Shown here one piece after another: positions 50,036 through 60,202 of a DNA stretch of 64,000 bases. This stretch comes from Clavelina lepadiformis (lineage: Eukaryota > Chordata > Ascidiacea > Aplousobranchia > Clavelinidae). Every line of letters begins with the position of its first letter. The first letter of the stretch is position 1. The translations under genes and the position numbers were made by a program. Below the pieces are notes generated by a model. It was not told where the DNA came from. It worked only from the letters and a program-made list of their open reading frames with translations, and did not search any database. The stretch covers positions 5,272,501 to 5,336,500 of the forward strand of contig NC_135247.1 of assembly GCF_947623445.1 (NCBI RefSeq), given 5' to 3'.

Positions 50036-50695
50036 ATGCTACTTGAAACTGTGTCAGAGCGTCGGTTTTGGAACTCTGGAACAATGCCAATGAATGAATT
50101 ATTACAATTTACTATCACGACCGGTTTACAATTTACTATCACGGCTTTGGCAAGACAGGCTATCAGTCAAATGAAGGTGAATATGGGTGAACTGTCAGCC
50201 AGTACAAGCAACGTCATCGGGTCTGTAAGCAGAGACTTGGAACCAGGTGTACTCATGGCGCTGCCAAAAAAGCAATCTTTGAAGCGGACCTTGCAGAGAA
50301 AACGTCGCGATATGCTGACTGCACACTGTACGGCCGCTCTACAGTCTCCGATGGATACTAATTTCACAATACCAGAAACATTCCAGCGCATGATTTTGCA
50401 CGACTCTGGACCTGGAAACAATCGTCTGATTCTTCTTGGCAGCAGGGATCTGCTAGACGGTTTGGCCAGAGCGAAATTGTGGCTAGCTGATGGAACGTTC
50501 AAGGTTGTACCGTCTTTGTTCTTTCAACTGTACACAGTACATTTTGAACTTGTTCCCGGTCTTATTCCTGCAGCAGTTTACTGCCTCGTTCAAAATAAAA
50601 CGCGAGCAACGTACGATCGCATCCTTGATGCAATTAAAACAATGATCCCCACTGCTGTACAAGGCACTGAAACTGCGCGTGCAAAACACAGTTGA
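50036..50695 (+). pseudogene. truncated MULE transposase
   Basis: 219-residue open frame from ATG. Residues about 55-100 (VSRDLEPGVLMALPKKQSLK then RTLQRKRR) match the region that follows the FLYWCH zinc finger in animal FLYWCH-MULE proteins. LILLGSRDLLDGLARAKLWL, then ADGTFKVVPSLFFQLYTVHF, is the start of the MULE transposase domain, with the first catalytic Asp in ADGTFK, and YCLVQNKTRATYDRI follows. The frame ends AKHS before the second Asp, the C/H motif and the catalytic Glu. No FLYWCH finger precedes it. The N-terminal part contains a tandem duplication (LQFTITTG / LQFTITAL). It is an internal-deletion derivative that relies on another source of transposase. Confidence 0.85.
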
Positions 50696-50799
50696 CCGTT
50701 ATCTGTCAAGCGAGATTTTAGTCTATCTTCGTGCAGTTGCTTACATTTCCCATGCATAACATTGCTGTAAATTGTAAATTTAAAAAAATATTGTAAATG

Positions 50800-50929
50800 T
50801 GTGATTAAATGTCGCGTGATTAAATGTCCTAGTGATTATGTGTCGCGTGATAAAATGTCGCGTGATTAAATGTCCTAGTGATTATGTGTCGGTGATTAAG
50901 CGTCGCGTGATTAATTGTCGCGTGATTAA
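50800..50929. repeat. right subterminal repeat array of the MULE
   Basis: About eight units, inverted relative to the left array (GTGATTAAATGTCGCG, TAGTGATTATGTGTCG and so on). Shorter than the left array by roughly 75 bases. The outermost four units match the left end in order. Confidence 0.88.
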
Positions 50930-50941
50930 GTGTCACCAAAC

Positions 50942-50951
50942 CTCGCTTTAC
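50942..50951. repeat. 10-bp target-site duplication, right copy
   Basis: CTCGCTTTAC, identical to 49582..49591. Confidence 0.88.
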
Positions 50952-51315
50952 AACACTGTATCCTACCAAAAGGGTTACTGTGATTTAATTTGCCAGTAAA
51001 ATTTCATTTGTGCCATGCAAGCAATTGACCATCAGTTGTATCAACACTGCATTAGCGCATTACCATGCAGTGAGTTTGAAAAGCTTTCTCCTTGTTGATT
51101 TTTATGTTGTACATAGTTTAAATAAAACTACACTCAAGTGTTACATGTTTTACTGAGTCCAGTAAACGAATCAGGTAAACAAGTCCATTCAAGTTTTGAA
51201 AATAGCAAGCAAGAAAACAAAGCAAGTGTTAAGCATTGTAAGCAATAACATCTCCACTACGTATGTCATGTAATCTCATGTTTATAACGTTTGAAATAAA
51301 ATTCCTGTAAATACA

Positions 51316-51339
51316 TAAGTGTTATATATATAACACTTA
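51316..51339. repeat. 24-bp perfect palindrome
   Basis: TAAGTGTTATAT followed by its exact reverse complement, with no loop. The centre is TATATA. It sits about 45 bases before a TA microsatellite, so slippage-prone AT sequence may have produced it. Confidence 0.7.
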
Positions 51340-51383
51340 CAACTATTACAAGCAAGTTTACAACATTTTTGTCAAATCAAAAG

Positions 51384-51384
<1 letters not shown>

Positions 51385-51415
<31 letters not shown>
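51385..51415. repeat. TA dinucleotide microsatellite, about 15 units
   Basis: Uninterrupted alternating T and A in a very AT-rich spacer. Confidence 0.95.
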
Positions 51416-51418
<3 letters not shown>

Positions 51419-52582
51419 AAAAAAATTGGTTGCAATATCCAATACCAACATATATATAGTATCTATATATATATAAACACAGTTACATATAGAATTTTTA
51501 CAAATCTTGCTTAAAATCTATTAGTGATAAAGAACTGAACTGATAAGGTTTTAAGAATCAAAAATAAACATAGATGTCTTTCACTGTTAGCAGTTCTTTA
51601 TAAAGTTTTTTTAAATGTTAAGAGATGCCAAAGATCATGGACAAAACTGGTGGAAGTGCTGCACAAGTTATTGGTATATGTAACACTAAGTCACAACAAA
51701 GCACCAATATTACTTTGCAAACAGAATAGGATATCCTTAAAGTTTGGTCTGGGACAGTATAGGAAATCTCATTAAACATGCAGTGTATCACAACTTACCT
51801 AACTGAAGTCAGTTTTGTTGCAGAATGTGCAAAAAATATCCATTTAAAATTAAGTATATATATGTTAACAAACGATTGCTGCAGCATTTTACTAAATTGC
51901 CCTATTTATCAAATAAAGGGTAACAGTTATTGAAAGCATATTCAGCGCAAAGCATATCGATTATAATCAATTATAATCTATTATAAATTATCAATTATGT
52001 AATAAATTCCAAGCAAAATATTAAACTATCCACTATAATCCACACAAATACATAGTACAAATCAAATACATAAACCAGACAAATTACAGACAGAATACAT
52101 TTCAATGCAGACAAATGCTATACAAATACAAAAATTTAAAAAATATTTATTAAATACAATAAATCTTGCCTATAACGACATTTCAATGAGATTTGGTAAA
52201 ACTGCTGTTATACGAAAACTGTCAATTTGTCAAGACCTAAAAAAATCTTATTAAATGCGTTGCATTTAGTTTTACTGCAACAATAATTTCAAAAATCATT
52301 ACATATATAGTTGGAAAATATTTGCATAATTATAGGTTTGTAAATACATTAATATATATATAGTTGAACAATTAATTATGTTAAAAAAGGTATTGGAAAA
52401 TATTATGAAAATAAACGAAAGCATGAGAGATATATAATTCATTTGTTACACTATAACTGCAAGTCTTAAATCTATTTATAACGTCAAAATTTTGAGTTCT
52501 GGTATAGCCTCATGCATAATTTTAGAACTCAAAGAGATATACATACCTAATATTAACTTTATAGAGTGCAAGTTTCAGTGGT

Positions 52583-53230
52583 TTATGGAAAAGTAAGTAA
52601 GAAATTTGAGACTTCAACGTTGTGAAAATTTTTATTGGGCTCCAATGTCTCCAAATTTGTTATCTTGAAGTGAGATCCAAATGTATTTTCCATATCTTCC
52701 TGAGATATTGAATGAGGAGGTCCTTTCCAATTCGGATCAGGAAAACGACACGAATTTAGAAGATATTTTCCATTCGGCTTTAAAACATCTTTGATAACCT
52801 TTGCATAGTCACCATGTTGAGATGGATTTACGGCAACGAAACCTCCTCTGTCCCATATCCCATCAAATTTACCAGTAACTTGAGAACCAAGAGCAAAGAA
52901 ATCTCCCTTGTAAATGGTAATCTTTATGTCTGTGGCTTCATAGATGTCAAACTCATGGCCAGAGCTGTTGACAGTTTTGCATGTGAAAGCTATAGAATGC
53001 TCCTTGAAGAAGTCGAGTATAGCTATCTCAGAAAACTCACATCCAACAACATCATGGCCCTTCTCACTCAAATAGTTCATATCCAAGGTCTTCCCACATA
53101 GAGGAAGATATATCCGACTATTTACACTAAACACGTTCTTTTCATGCTTCACCAAATGTGGGTGGACCGAATTTTGATGAAATCGAATATTATTTGTCTC
53201 CCACATTTTTAGCCAATCATTTGCTTCCAT
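52583..53230 (-). CDS. Thiopurine S-methyltransferase-like protein (215 aa, single exon)
   Basis: SAM-dependent class I methyltransferase of the TPMT family. TPMTs transfer methyl to S or Se of small aromatic or heterocyclic compounds, and some relatives methylate halides or selenium; the substrate here is unknown. Visible features: the W-x-x-x-W start (WLKMWETNNIRFHQ), YLPLCGKTLDMNYLSEKGHD followed by VVGCEFSE (SAM-binding motif I and the strand after it), FDGIWDRGGFVAVNP (motif IV region, near 120-135) and GPPHSISQEDMENTFG. 215 residues against about 245 in the human enzyme, whose extra residues are mainly N-terminal. The gene has no intron. A strong pyrimidine tract with acceptor (TTATTTTGCTTTAG) lies about 35 bases before the ATG, which may be a 5' UTR intron or a trans-splice site. 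Confidence 0.9.
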   Translation of the reverse strand: MEANDWLKMWETNNIRFHQNSVHPHLVKHEKNVFSVNSRIYLPLCGKTLDMNYLSEKGHDVVGCEFSEIAILDFFKEHSIAFTCKTVNSSGHEFDIYEATDIKITIYKGDFFALGSQVTGKFDGIWDRGGFVAVNPSQHGDYAKVIKDVLKPNGKYLLNSCRFPDPNWKGPPHSISQEDMENTFGSHFKITNLETLEPNKNFHNVEVSNFLLTFP

Positions 53231-55612
53231 TTTGGCAGCACTTAGCTTTCCTACAGCACTAAAGCAAAATAAGACAAAAATTACCTAAAAACAAATCCTA
53301 GTCTCAGAAACTCACTATAATAACTTCTAAATGCATGTCACTTATATGGTGATATCATGGTAACAGGTGGTTTTATCCTCAAACTGGAAAAATTCTTTGT
53401 ACGACTTAAACTTGGCAATGATTCCTAATCGCTACGAGAGCCTTGATTACTGAGTTTGCCTTTCGTGCGAGTTCAGTTGGATAAATTGCTTTTTCTAACA
53501 AATTTGGAATTGTTAACCAAACCACTAAATAGAAGTGTCGTTGATACCTTGCTTAAGAGTATTACATTCAAGATTGGAAAGTTTGTTGTTTATGGCAGAG
53601 AAATTTCTCGTGCAACAAACTCAAAAGATAGCGATTTTATGCACAAATTGTTCTGAAAAGAGCATGGCTGTGCAACTTTTTTATTTTGCAAAAGAATCTT
53701 ATAGGTAAGATTTTTTTCTAGTTATTTGCATTATCATTGCCAGTTTTATTATGAAACTACACTACATTTGTATAAATGGCCCACGCCCCACACTTAGGAA
53801 CATATTTTTAAGAGGAATCTGTGCAATGACAAGAACAATGCATGGAATTATAAATGTCATACAGTTCAGGGATTTTTTATACTTCGCCCACTATAGTCTG
53901 ATATGTTAGTGGAAGGTGTGGGACATACACATGATACTCATTAACGTGATTGCCAAAGTTTTTACACAATTCTGACAATTGAAAATAAATAAATCACATA
54001 AAGCTTGAAAGCCGATTTCATATATATATGCATAGTAACTAAACAAAAAATCTCTTCAATACACGCTAAAGTTTGTGTCTTTGCAAGCACGATTTCTATA
54101 GTTGAAAACTGTCATACTTTCCAGAATGGTGCACTTCTGCGCTTACCATTGCAAACTTTTCATTCGAGATTACAACAGTAGCATAACTGGGAATTGAAAC
54201 CGATTTGCATTTATATTTACAAATCAAGCACGCACACCACTCTTCCACCTGGCCGATTTAGCTTATTATGAAACATATCTGACATATAGTCCCCGATTAA
54301 TGACTGTAAGTGCAGCTGTTTCCAAGGAAATGCGTCAATTGAAAAAAACGCCAATTGGGAAAATTTTATGCGGCATGACATCGTTTAGTCATGTAACCAA
54401 ATACAGTAGAAGCATCATGCCAAAAGTTTTCAGCAGGCGTTTGGATCAAAAAATAAGATTTCTATGATTTTGTTAGGCTCTTAGTCTTACGTAAGGTTTG
54501 AAAAAAAAAACTTTTTAGACCAATCAGAGGGCAGCATGGTTGGTGTTGTTTTCTAGCCTGGGAATTCCCCTAGCATTTGACACACATTTTAAATTTCCAG
54601 GTTGCTCGGAAAACTTGGATAAAAATAGACACGAAAAAGTAAGAAATGTGTATTTTTAGGCTCAAAAATCCACTTTTGACTTTGGGCCAATGTAACGGTA
54701 AGTAAAAATATTGGAATGACTTAGCATCTAAGTTTGTTTTGTCGCTTTTTTTTTCTTTACAATTTCAAACTTTTTCTTGAGCACTGTAGTAAAATTCAGA
54801 TATAAAGAATATATGTGCAAACTTTAGGCTGGCAAGCACGCACCTTCTGTAGTCAAGCAATGAATGTTTAAATTAAAACAGTGCCTTCATTGCACTAACT
54901 TCGGTCGAGTAAAACTCGGTGCCTTCATCGCAACTCCATATACGAAGCCAACAAGCCATCTTTTACACCACTTTTAGTTCGCCATATATGTACCGGTACC
55001 GTGTTAAGCAGTTTTAACGTTTAGGTTAACCGCTTTTCTTGTAAAGATCGGCCAACAACTCAATAAACATGCAATTTTGTCACTTTGTAATATATTTTAT
55101 TACTCACACAATTACCCATTAACATATCAAAATACGTATTAGCTTGTAAGTTTATTAATAGCTAATGGTACTTTCTAGAAAGCAGTTAAGAGCGACAGCG
55201 TCATAATTTTAACTTAAACAAAGTATGTAACTTATAACAACCACAAAAACCTAAACGTTAAACACATTTTTGGAGAAGTTGATTGAAAGCGAAACTTGTG
55301 ACATTATAGACGACACATACCAGTTGTTAAGCACCATTTTTGTTCATTTAAATGAATTCTCGTAAAGTTACATCCCAAGGGCTCGTATAGCATACCACAC
55401 TATTGCATACATTATGCATTATTGCACATCTCATAACATGCGACGTTAAATACAATATATAAAGGTCAAGTTCACACAAGTTTCATTTATTTCTATCTTT
55501 CACACAACCTGGACAACAAAGAGAAGTGCTAAAAATTTGCTCGATAATATAGCAATAGTCGTTCAAGGAAAATATTAACATTTTTAAATGACTCAAATCA
55601 TTTTTCGGCCAG
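53231..55612. other. spacer between TPMT-like and RGS genes
   Basis: AT-rich. The plus-strand open frame 53456..53656 has no recognisable domain or splice context. The promoter or 5' UTR of the TPMT-like gene lies at its left edge and the RGS 3' UTR at its right edge. Confidence 0.5.
55486..55491 (-). promoter_or_regulatory. AATAAA polyadenylation signal of the RGS gene
   Basis: TTTATT on plus, AATAAA on minus, 121 bases beyond the RGS stop codon. Confidence 0.5.
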
Positions 55613-56371
55613 TTAGTTTTTATACAAATTCTTATTGTATCTATCTGTAGATTCTAAAACAACCATGATATTTAGTTTGAGCTTATAACTAAAAACAATA
55701 ATTATGCACTTCACATCAGCCATAAAAGACAGCCCAAAACTATTTGACTTCATACAATTCGTTTTGTCGGCCATGTATCGCCGAAAGGGATCTCGTTCCA
55801 TCAGTTCAAAAATATTTTTCTGGGCAACATCGAACGTTGTTTCATCAGGCTGCAATAATCTTTGTAAAGTTTCGTTCATAGCATCGGCATCAAGATTTAC
55901 CTGGCAATGCAGAATAACGTTTAAATCGTAAGACGATCCCAACGTAAAGCCTATATGTAACAAGGCACACTGATTTTACAGCCGATTGCAAAGGCTCTGT
56001 TGTGAAATAATTTCAATCTTAACGTACAGTTTGGCATACCCATAGATTAACCAACTTACTTGGTTGGGAGCATCCTCGTGAATGTAAGTTTTGTATATTA
56101 CAACGCCCAATTTGTCCTGCTTCTTGAGGGTGCAATTTTTATACATTTCGACGGCCAACCAAAAATCAAGATTTTCCTGACTGAACTCTTTTTGAAGAAA
56201 GCGACGAAATGACTTCAAACAAGCTGTTGGAAAAAGAGCATATATGAAGCTAATTTTAGTTTATTTCATCTTTCAAAGACCAAATTTTTTGAGCTGCCAG
56301 AAACAAAAATTGTTACAAATAGTCTTACATGGCTTTTTCAAAAACTCTTCAAATCCCGTTGTCCTTGACAT
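55613..56371 (-). CDS. Regulator of G-protein signalling (RGS-domain) protein, about 164 aa
   Basis: Exons 56371..56329, 56223..56060 and 55900..55613 (TAA). The product is essentially one RGS domain, which accelerates GTP hydrolysis on G-alpha subunits. Order of motifs: FEEFLKKPSCLKSFRRFLQK, EFSQENLDFWLAVEMYKN, IYKTYIHEDAPNQVNLDADA, TTFDVAQKNIFELMERDPFRRYM. The SQENLDFWLAVE and F-D-x-A-Q / LMERD segments are diagnostic. FWLAVE rather than FWLACE resembles the R7 type, but I would not assign a subfamily. The start is uncertain: ATG at 56371 follows an acceptor-like CTACCCAG, so an upstream exon may exist. The residues after the domain (CIIIVFSYKLKLNIMVVLES) look like translated AT-rich sequence and may mean exon 3 is spliced earlier than the TAA. 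Confidence 0.85.
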
Positions 56372-57433
56372 GATGAGAAATGAGCTGGGTAGCCTATGCT
56401 GTATGTTATATCCAATAACACTGAATACCTGCCTTTTGTTGTTAGCCTAAACTGTTGAGAGATGAATTTCAGAGTCTATCTCGTGATACTTTCCAGTAAA
56501 ATTTATACACAAAATCTTGTATCTGCCATTGTTGAGCTTGAAATCTTACTGTAGCGTAACTATAGGTAAGTTACTTTTATATACCTTGCGTTATAGAAAT
56601 AGTCATGGGTAGAAACAAATATAGACAGAAAGCTTTATCTGGAAGTTTTAAAAATATCTACTAATTGTTTTACGTATACTTGTCGAAATGAATCAACATC
56701 TCGACCAGACAACGACATGGTATAACCCAATATAACAGTGAGGAGAAATTCAGCTATAGTCACGTGAAAAACAACGTAAGTTGGACCTTCTCTCCTAACG
56801 ACGCAAATCATTTGCATAAGGATTATATAGGCCCACTGGGATTTGAATACTGAATCTTAGTCAAGGTAAGACCGACTATAGAACTCTCGGGAACGTTTCC
56901 AACTCAACACATAGCGAGATCTTTCCGCCGTTCTATCAACAGAATAATTGAATTTAACGGACTATGTTAAATTTCAGACATACACTATGTGGGCCTAGTT
57001 AATTGATTCATGCTACATGCGACATGTTTCAATTTCAGACGACCGAAACATATAAGCAATAAACAAAAAAAATAAAAACATTGTGTAATTAATTAAGTTG
57101 TCGGTGACGATTGAATTAAGTTGATATATTTTTCCTGAGGGAACTTATATTCCTTTGACGTCATGTGCTTATGACTATGCCACGCGAAGAATTATTACTA
57201 TAATAGGCTATGATAATTGAGAAAGTAAGCACAATGTCATATAATGGATTTAGTTCAGTCAAACATAGCTTTTCTAAACCGAGTTTAGAACGACGAGTAA
57301 TTTACGTATGGATGGGAGTAACTATTCACACTTGACGCACACTTCATCTACAGACCTTTCTACAAAACATTCAAGACCTGCTTATGTGTAAGCCTTCGTA
57401 AATGGTGTTGTTTCAATTAACGCAGCACCATCA
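56372..57433. other. RGS upstream region
   Basis: May hold 5' exons of the RGS gene. The minus-strand frame 56635..56817 (ends DIFKTSR) has no RGS-related or DEP-domain features and is not used. Otherwise AT-rich spacer. Confidence 0.35.
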
Positions 57434-57600
57434 AAGTGGGTTTGTTAGCTTGGATTCAAAAGCTTTACAAACAATGTCATCACCTCAGTTGATGGACAGC
57501 GACAGCAGTGAACGCGGCTTGGAGGTTTGCGTCACTATTGTCTCCATGAAAGCTACAAGCGTTCTTTTTACTATTATCTTTAAAGATAGAATAAAGTCCA
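57434..57600 (+). pseudogene. decayed copy of AADAT exon (lone exon)
   Basis: The reading AWIQKLYKQCH, then (after loss of one base in TGTCAT-CACCT) SPQLMDSDSSERGLEVCVTI and VSMKATSVLFTIIF, aligns over its whole length with the second firm exon of the AADAT gene at 60525..60732 (TWIRKFHEKYHSPPLMDNEN, SERRFDICVTPGAMGAMSVL). The nucleotide strings CTTGGATTC, TCAC..TG, AGCGAAC/AGTGAAC and TTTGCGTCACT are shared. A one-base frameshift, replacement of the PGAMGAM loop, and absence of neighbouring exons indicate a fossil of a local duplication. Confidence 0.8.
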
Positions 57601-60202
57601 AAAACTTTCACCAAATGTAAAAGTTTATAAACCTTTCTGAAAACCATAATGAAATATTTTTGCATCACGTAAGAGTTCTATTTTAAAGCTTTTGACGCCC
57701 AAGAAGTCCAGATTTTAAACCAAATGAAAATATTTTGCTTTAACTCCAATTTAGTGCGGTTGGGAAATAACTAACAGTTTTCACAAGTTATAGTGTGAAG
57801 AGAATAGTCTTAACCCTATTGATACCATGTTCACCATATCGTTTGTATAAGCACGTGTGTGCTGCAGCGGCGCACCTTTGGTTGTAATGCATGTTACTTG
57901 AAAACTACACGTCGTAGAACAATTGGGTTTTCACAAGTTAAAAAAAAAGTTTTTTGACCTTTGGTTTGTTGAATGATACTAATGTTGCGGAAAGCACGCC
58001 TAGTGCAAAACGCCAAATTTTACACCCAGCTCAGTTTCTCCTTTATTTCTTTAACTTGCCGCGCTACCGCTGGTTTGCATTTCATGCATATTACGCGCTG
58101 CATAAACTATGCGACAGAAAAGCGAGAAAGTAGACCAACGCGAGGGGGGAGGGGGCATACCACCGCCCAGCACGAGAGAGAAAACGATCTTTTGTATGAA
58201 CTGTGATGGCGTGAAAGCTGGCGGCAATTACAAATTTTGACAACCTGACCCAAATATTAACAAGCCAATAATTAAAACTAGGTCAACATAGAACGTAGTA
58301 AGCATCATTTTGATATAAATATGTTAATATCTCACAAAATACAAAACCTAATCTTATCAAAGTTGCAAAGTCGGATTGCCGGTAAAATTTCAGGAGTCAT
58401 AAAATCTCAGTTTTTTTGATCAAGAAACATCCCTACAAATCAAGGCAAATCAGCCACTCTTAAGTATATAAACTGCTGAGCAACATACAAGAAATTTAGC
58501 AAACAAACACCTTGGTTTATTAAAAATATGTTTTGTCGTGAAATAATGTAATTAATTGATTCCAATTAACGAAGGAATAATGAAAAATTGCGTTGGCAGG
58601 TAAGTCTCCTAATGTGAAGCCGCACTTCAAATTCTTAAACCAATAATAGCCGTATAGCCTATCTACGCTTGTCCTATCAAACAATCCAAATATTTTAATA
58701 TGATTTATAGGGAATGTGTTGATTAAATATTTAAAAAACAAGGAATTTTTATTACGCCTTTGGGGAAATACTGTTTGTGAATATTCCGTCCGCATTTGGT
58801 TTTATATTAAATGGTAGACAAAAAAATCCGTACAAGCTTATTGGTACCTTTTAGCCCCAGGCCCATCACGGTCTTAATACGGCTCTTAACGTCACCGTAC
58901 AACAGTTTGACCCATGGTTTCGGATGAGCGCATAAGCTCAAACAATCTCACACGTTTGCAGATGAAATATGATGTTAATCCTATCTACACCATGTTGTTG
59001 CCGACGCTGCACACAGTCACAGCAAAACGTGGCGTACAGTTGCACTGTTTGCTGCAGAAACTTGAAATTTGGTAACCTTTGACAAGGTTTATTTTGTATC
59101 GTATCAGATATTGTCTTATTTTCATGATTTTGCTCTCTGTTGCTACCAAAAGCGCATTGAAGCGTATCGTTTTCGTTTAATCATTCACGCTCAACTAATG
59201 CAAGGTAGCCTATCGTAACACTATAGTTGACAAAAACTATAAGGTCGGTTTCTAAGAGTTTACCTGTTCTAGATATACGTTACCTACAGTAGAATCGCTT
59301 TGCTTGAATTGATTGGTAAAGCAAAGAAAAGGATGGATTACAACAGGTAACTAAAGATTAATATTTTTATTGGTACATAACATTATTGAATACAATAAAC
59401 ATCATCTCTTGTGGCGTGAATAAACTTTGCTCGTGTCACTCTTGTATGTTTGTACAGTATCTTCCTATCACTTGGCGCACTTTAAAGCACGCTTTCATAG
59501 TTAGTGCTATTTTTGCCTGTATACTATCACATTATTTAGACGTTAATCCAGTTAATCACCCCCATCATTAGCCAGTTTTAAACTGAATCGAAATATTTGT
59601 TTTAAGGCCTAATTTAGCAAAATATGACTTGGGCAAACATGATTTTTTACGAATCAACAGATTATTGCAGTGAATTAGTGAGCTCTGTATTGCTCTATTC
59701 GTGTATTGCTCAGAAGTTGCTGTTCAGAAACTTCAGACATTGACTACATGCTGTTGATAAAAAACGTTTTTACTGCTAAGGAACTATAGTGGTGTACTAC
59801 AGTACAGTGAATGCTGTGCTGTATACGTGGCGATGTGCCTTTGTATGAAATTGAAATTCAAGCATGTACAAATGGAAACCTTCCCGTTAAGTTACAATAT
59901 GTTCGTGTCATTTGTTCATATACCTACAATGCTCGCTGCTTAATTTAAGTTCGTTGGTTTGACACAATTTGTCGTTTTGCCTAAAAACAGATTTATATCA
60001 TCATATTATCGCGGAGAGCAAAAAGGAAATTACATGATAAGGTAAAAGTTTATAGTTCCAAATTTATGTGCAAAAAAATAGCAATATCCTTATTTTACAT
60101 GTACATTTCATTAACGTTTTTTGTGAGTATAGAGATATATTATTGTAACCCTCGGGAGATAAAATTACCTTATGGCAAGTTCAGTTTGTTATACTGGGGC
60201 AG
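57601..60202. other. AADAT upstream region
   Basis: No firm gene. 59333..59346 reads ATG-GAT-TAC-AAC-AG with donor GTAACT (M-D-Y-N-R). AADAT proteins start M-x-Y-x-R/K, and the phase (2) fits the acceptor before 60203, so this may be the true first coding exon. The G-rich run near 58145 and frame 57973..58206 show nothing recognisable. Confidence 0.4.

Larger units (their letters stand above)
49592..50941 (+). mobile_element. Mutator-like (MULE) DNA transposon, 1350 bp, non-autonomous
   Basis: Bounded by a 10-bp target duplication (CTCGCTTTAC). Left end GGTGTACCGACACTTAATCA; right end, reverse-complemented, GTTTGGTGACACTTAATCAC. Both ends run into arrays of a 15-base unit (CGACACTTAATCACG and variants such as AGGACATTTAATCACG) in inverted orientation. 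The string CGACGCTTAATCACCGAC followed by ACATAATCACTAGGAC occurs at the same place in both ends, so these are true terminal inverted repeats. The interior carries a plus-strand transposase fragment (50036..50695). The encoded protein stops soon after the first catalytic Asp region, so the copy cannot mobilise itself. The minus-strand frame 49711..49947 runs into the repeat array and shows no domain. Confidence 0.9.
50952..52582. other. AT-rich spacer downstream of the MULE
   Basis: Contains the palindrome and TA microsatellite listed separately and several shorter TATATATA runs. It also holds the 3' UTR of the methyltransferase gene. No coding exon was seen. Confidence 0.6.

Noticed and set aside
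50167..50502. 111-codon minus-strand frame inside the MULE
   Set aside because: It is the mirror of the transposase fragment, which carries the recognisable ADGTFK motif on the plus strand.
56635..56817. Minus-strand frame upstream of the RGS exons
   Set aside because: No DEP, GGL or RGS-related sequence and no usable splice phase.
57973..58206. 77-codon plus-strand frame with a G-rich segment
   Set aside because: No domain and no exon boundaries; the G-rich run is a short local bias.
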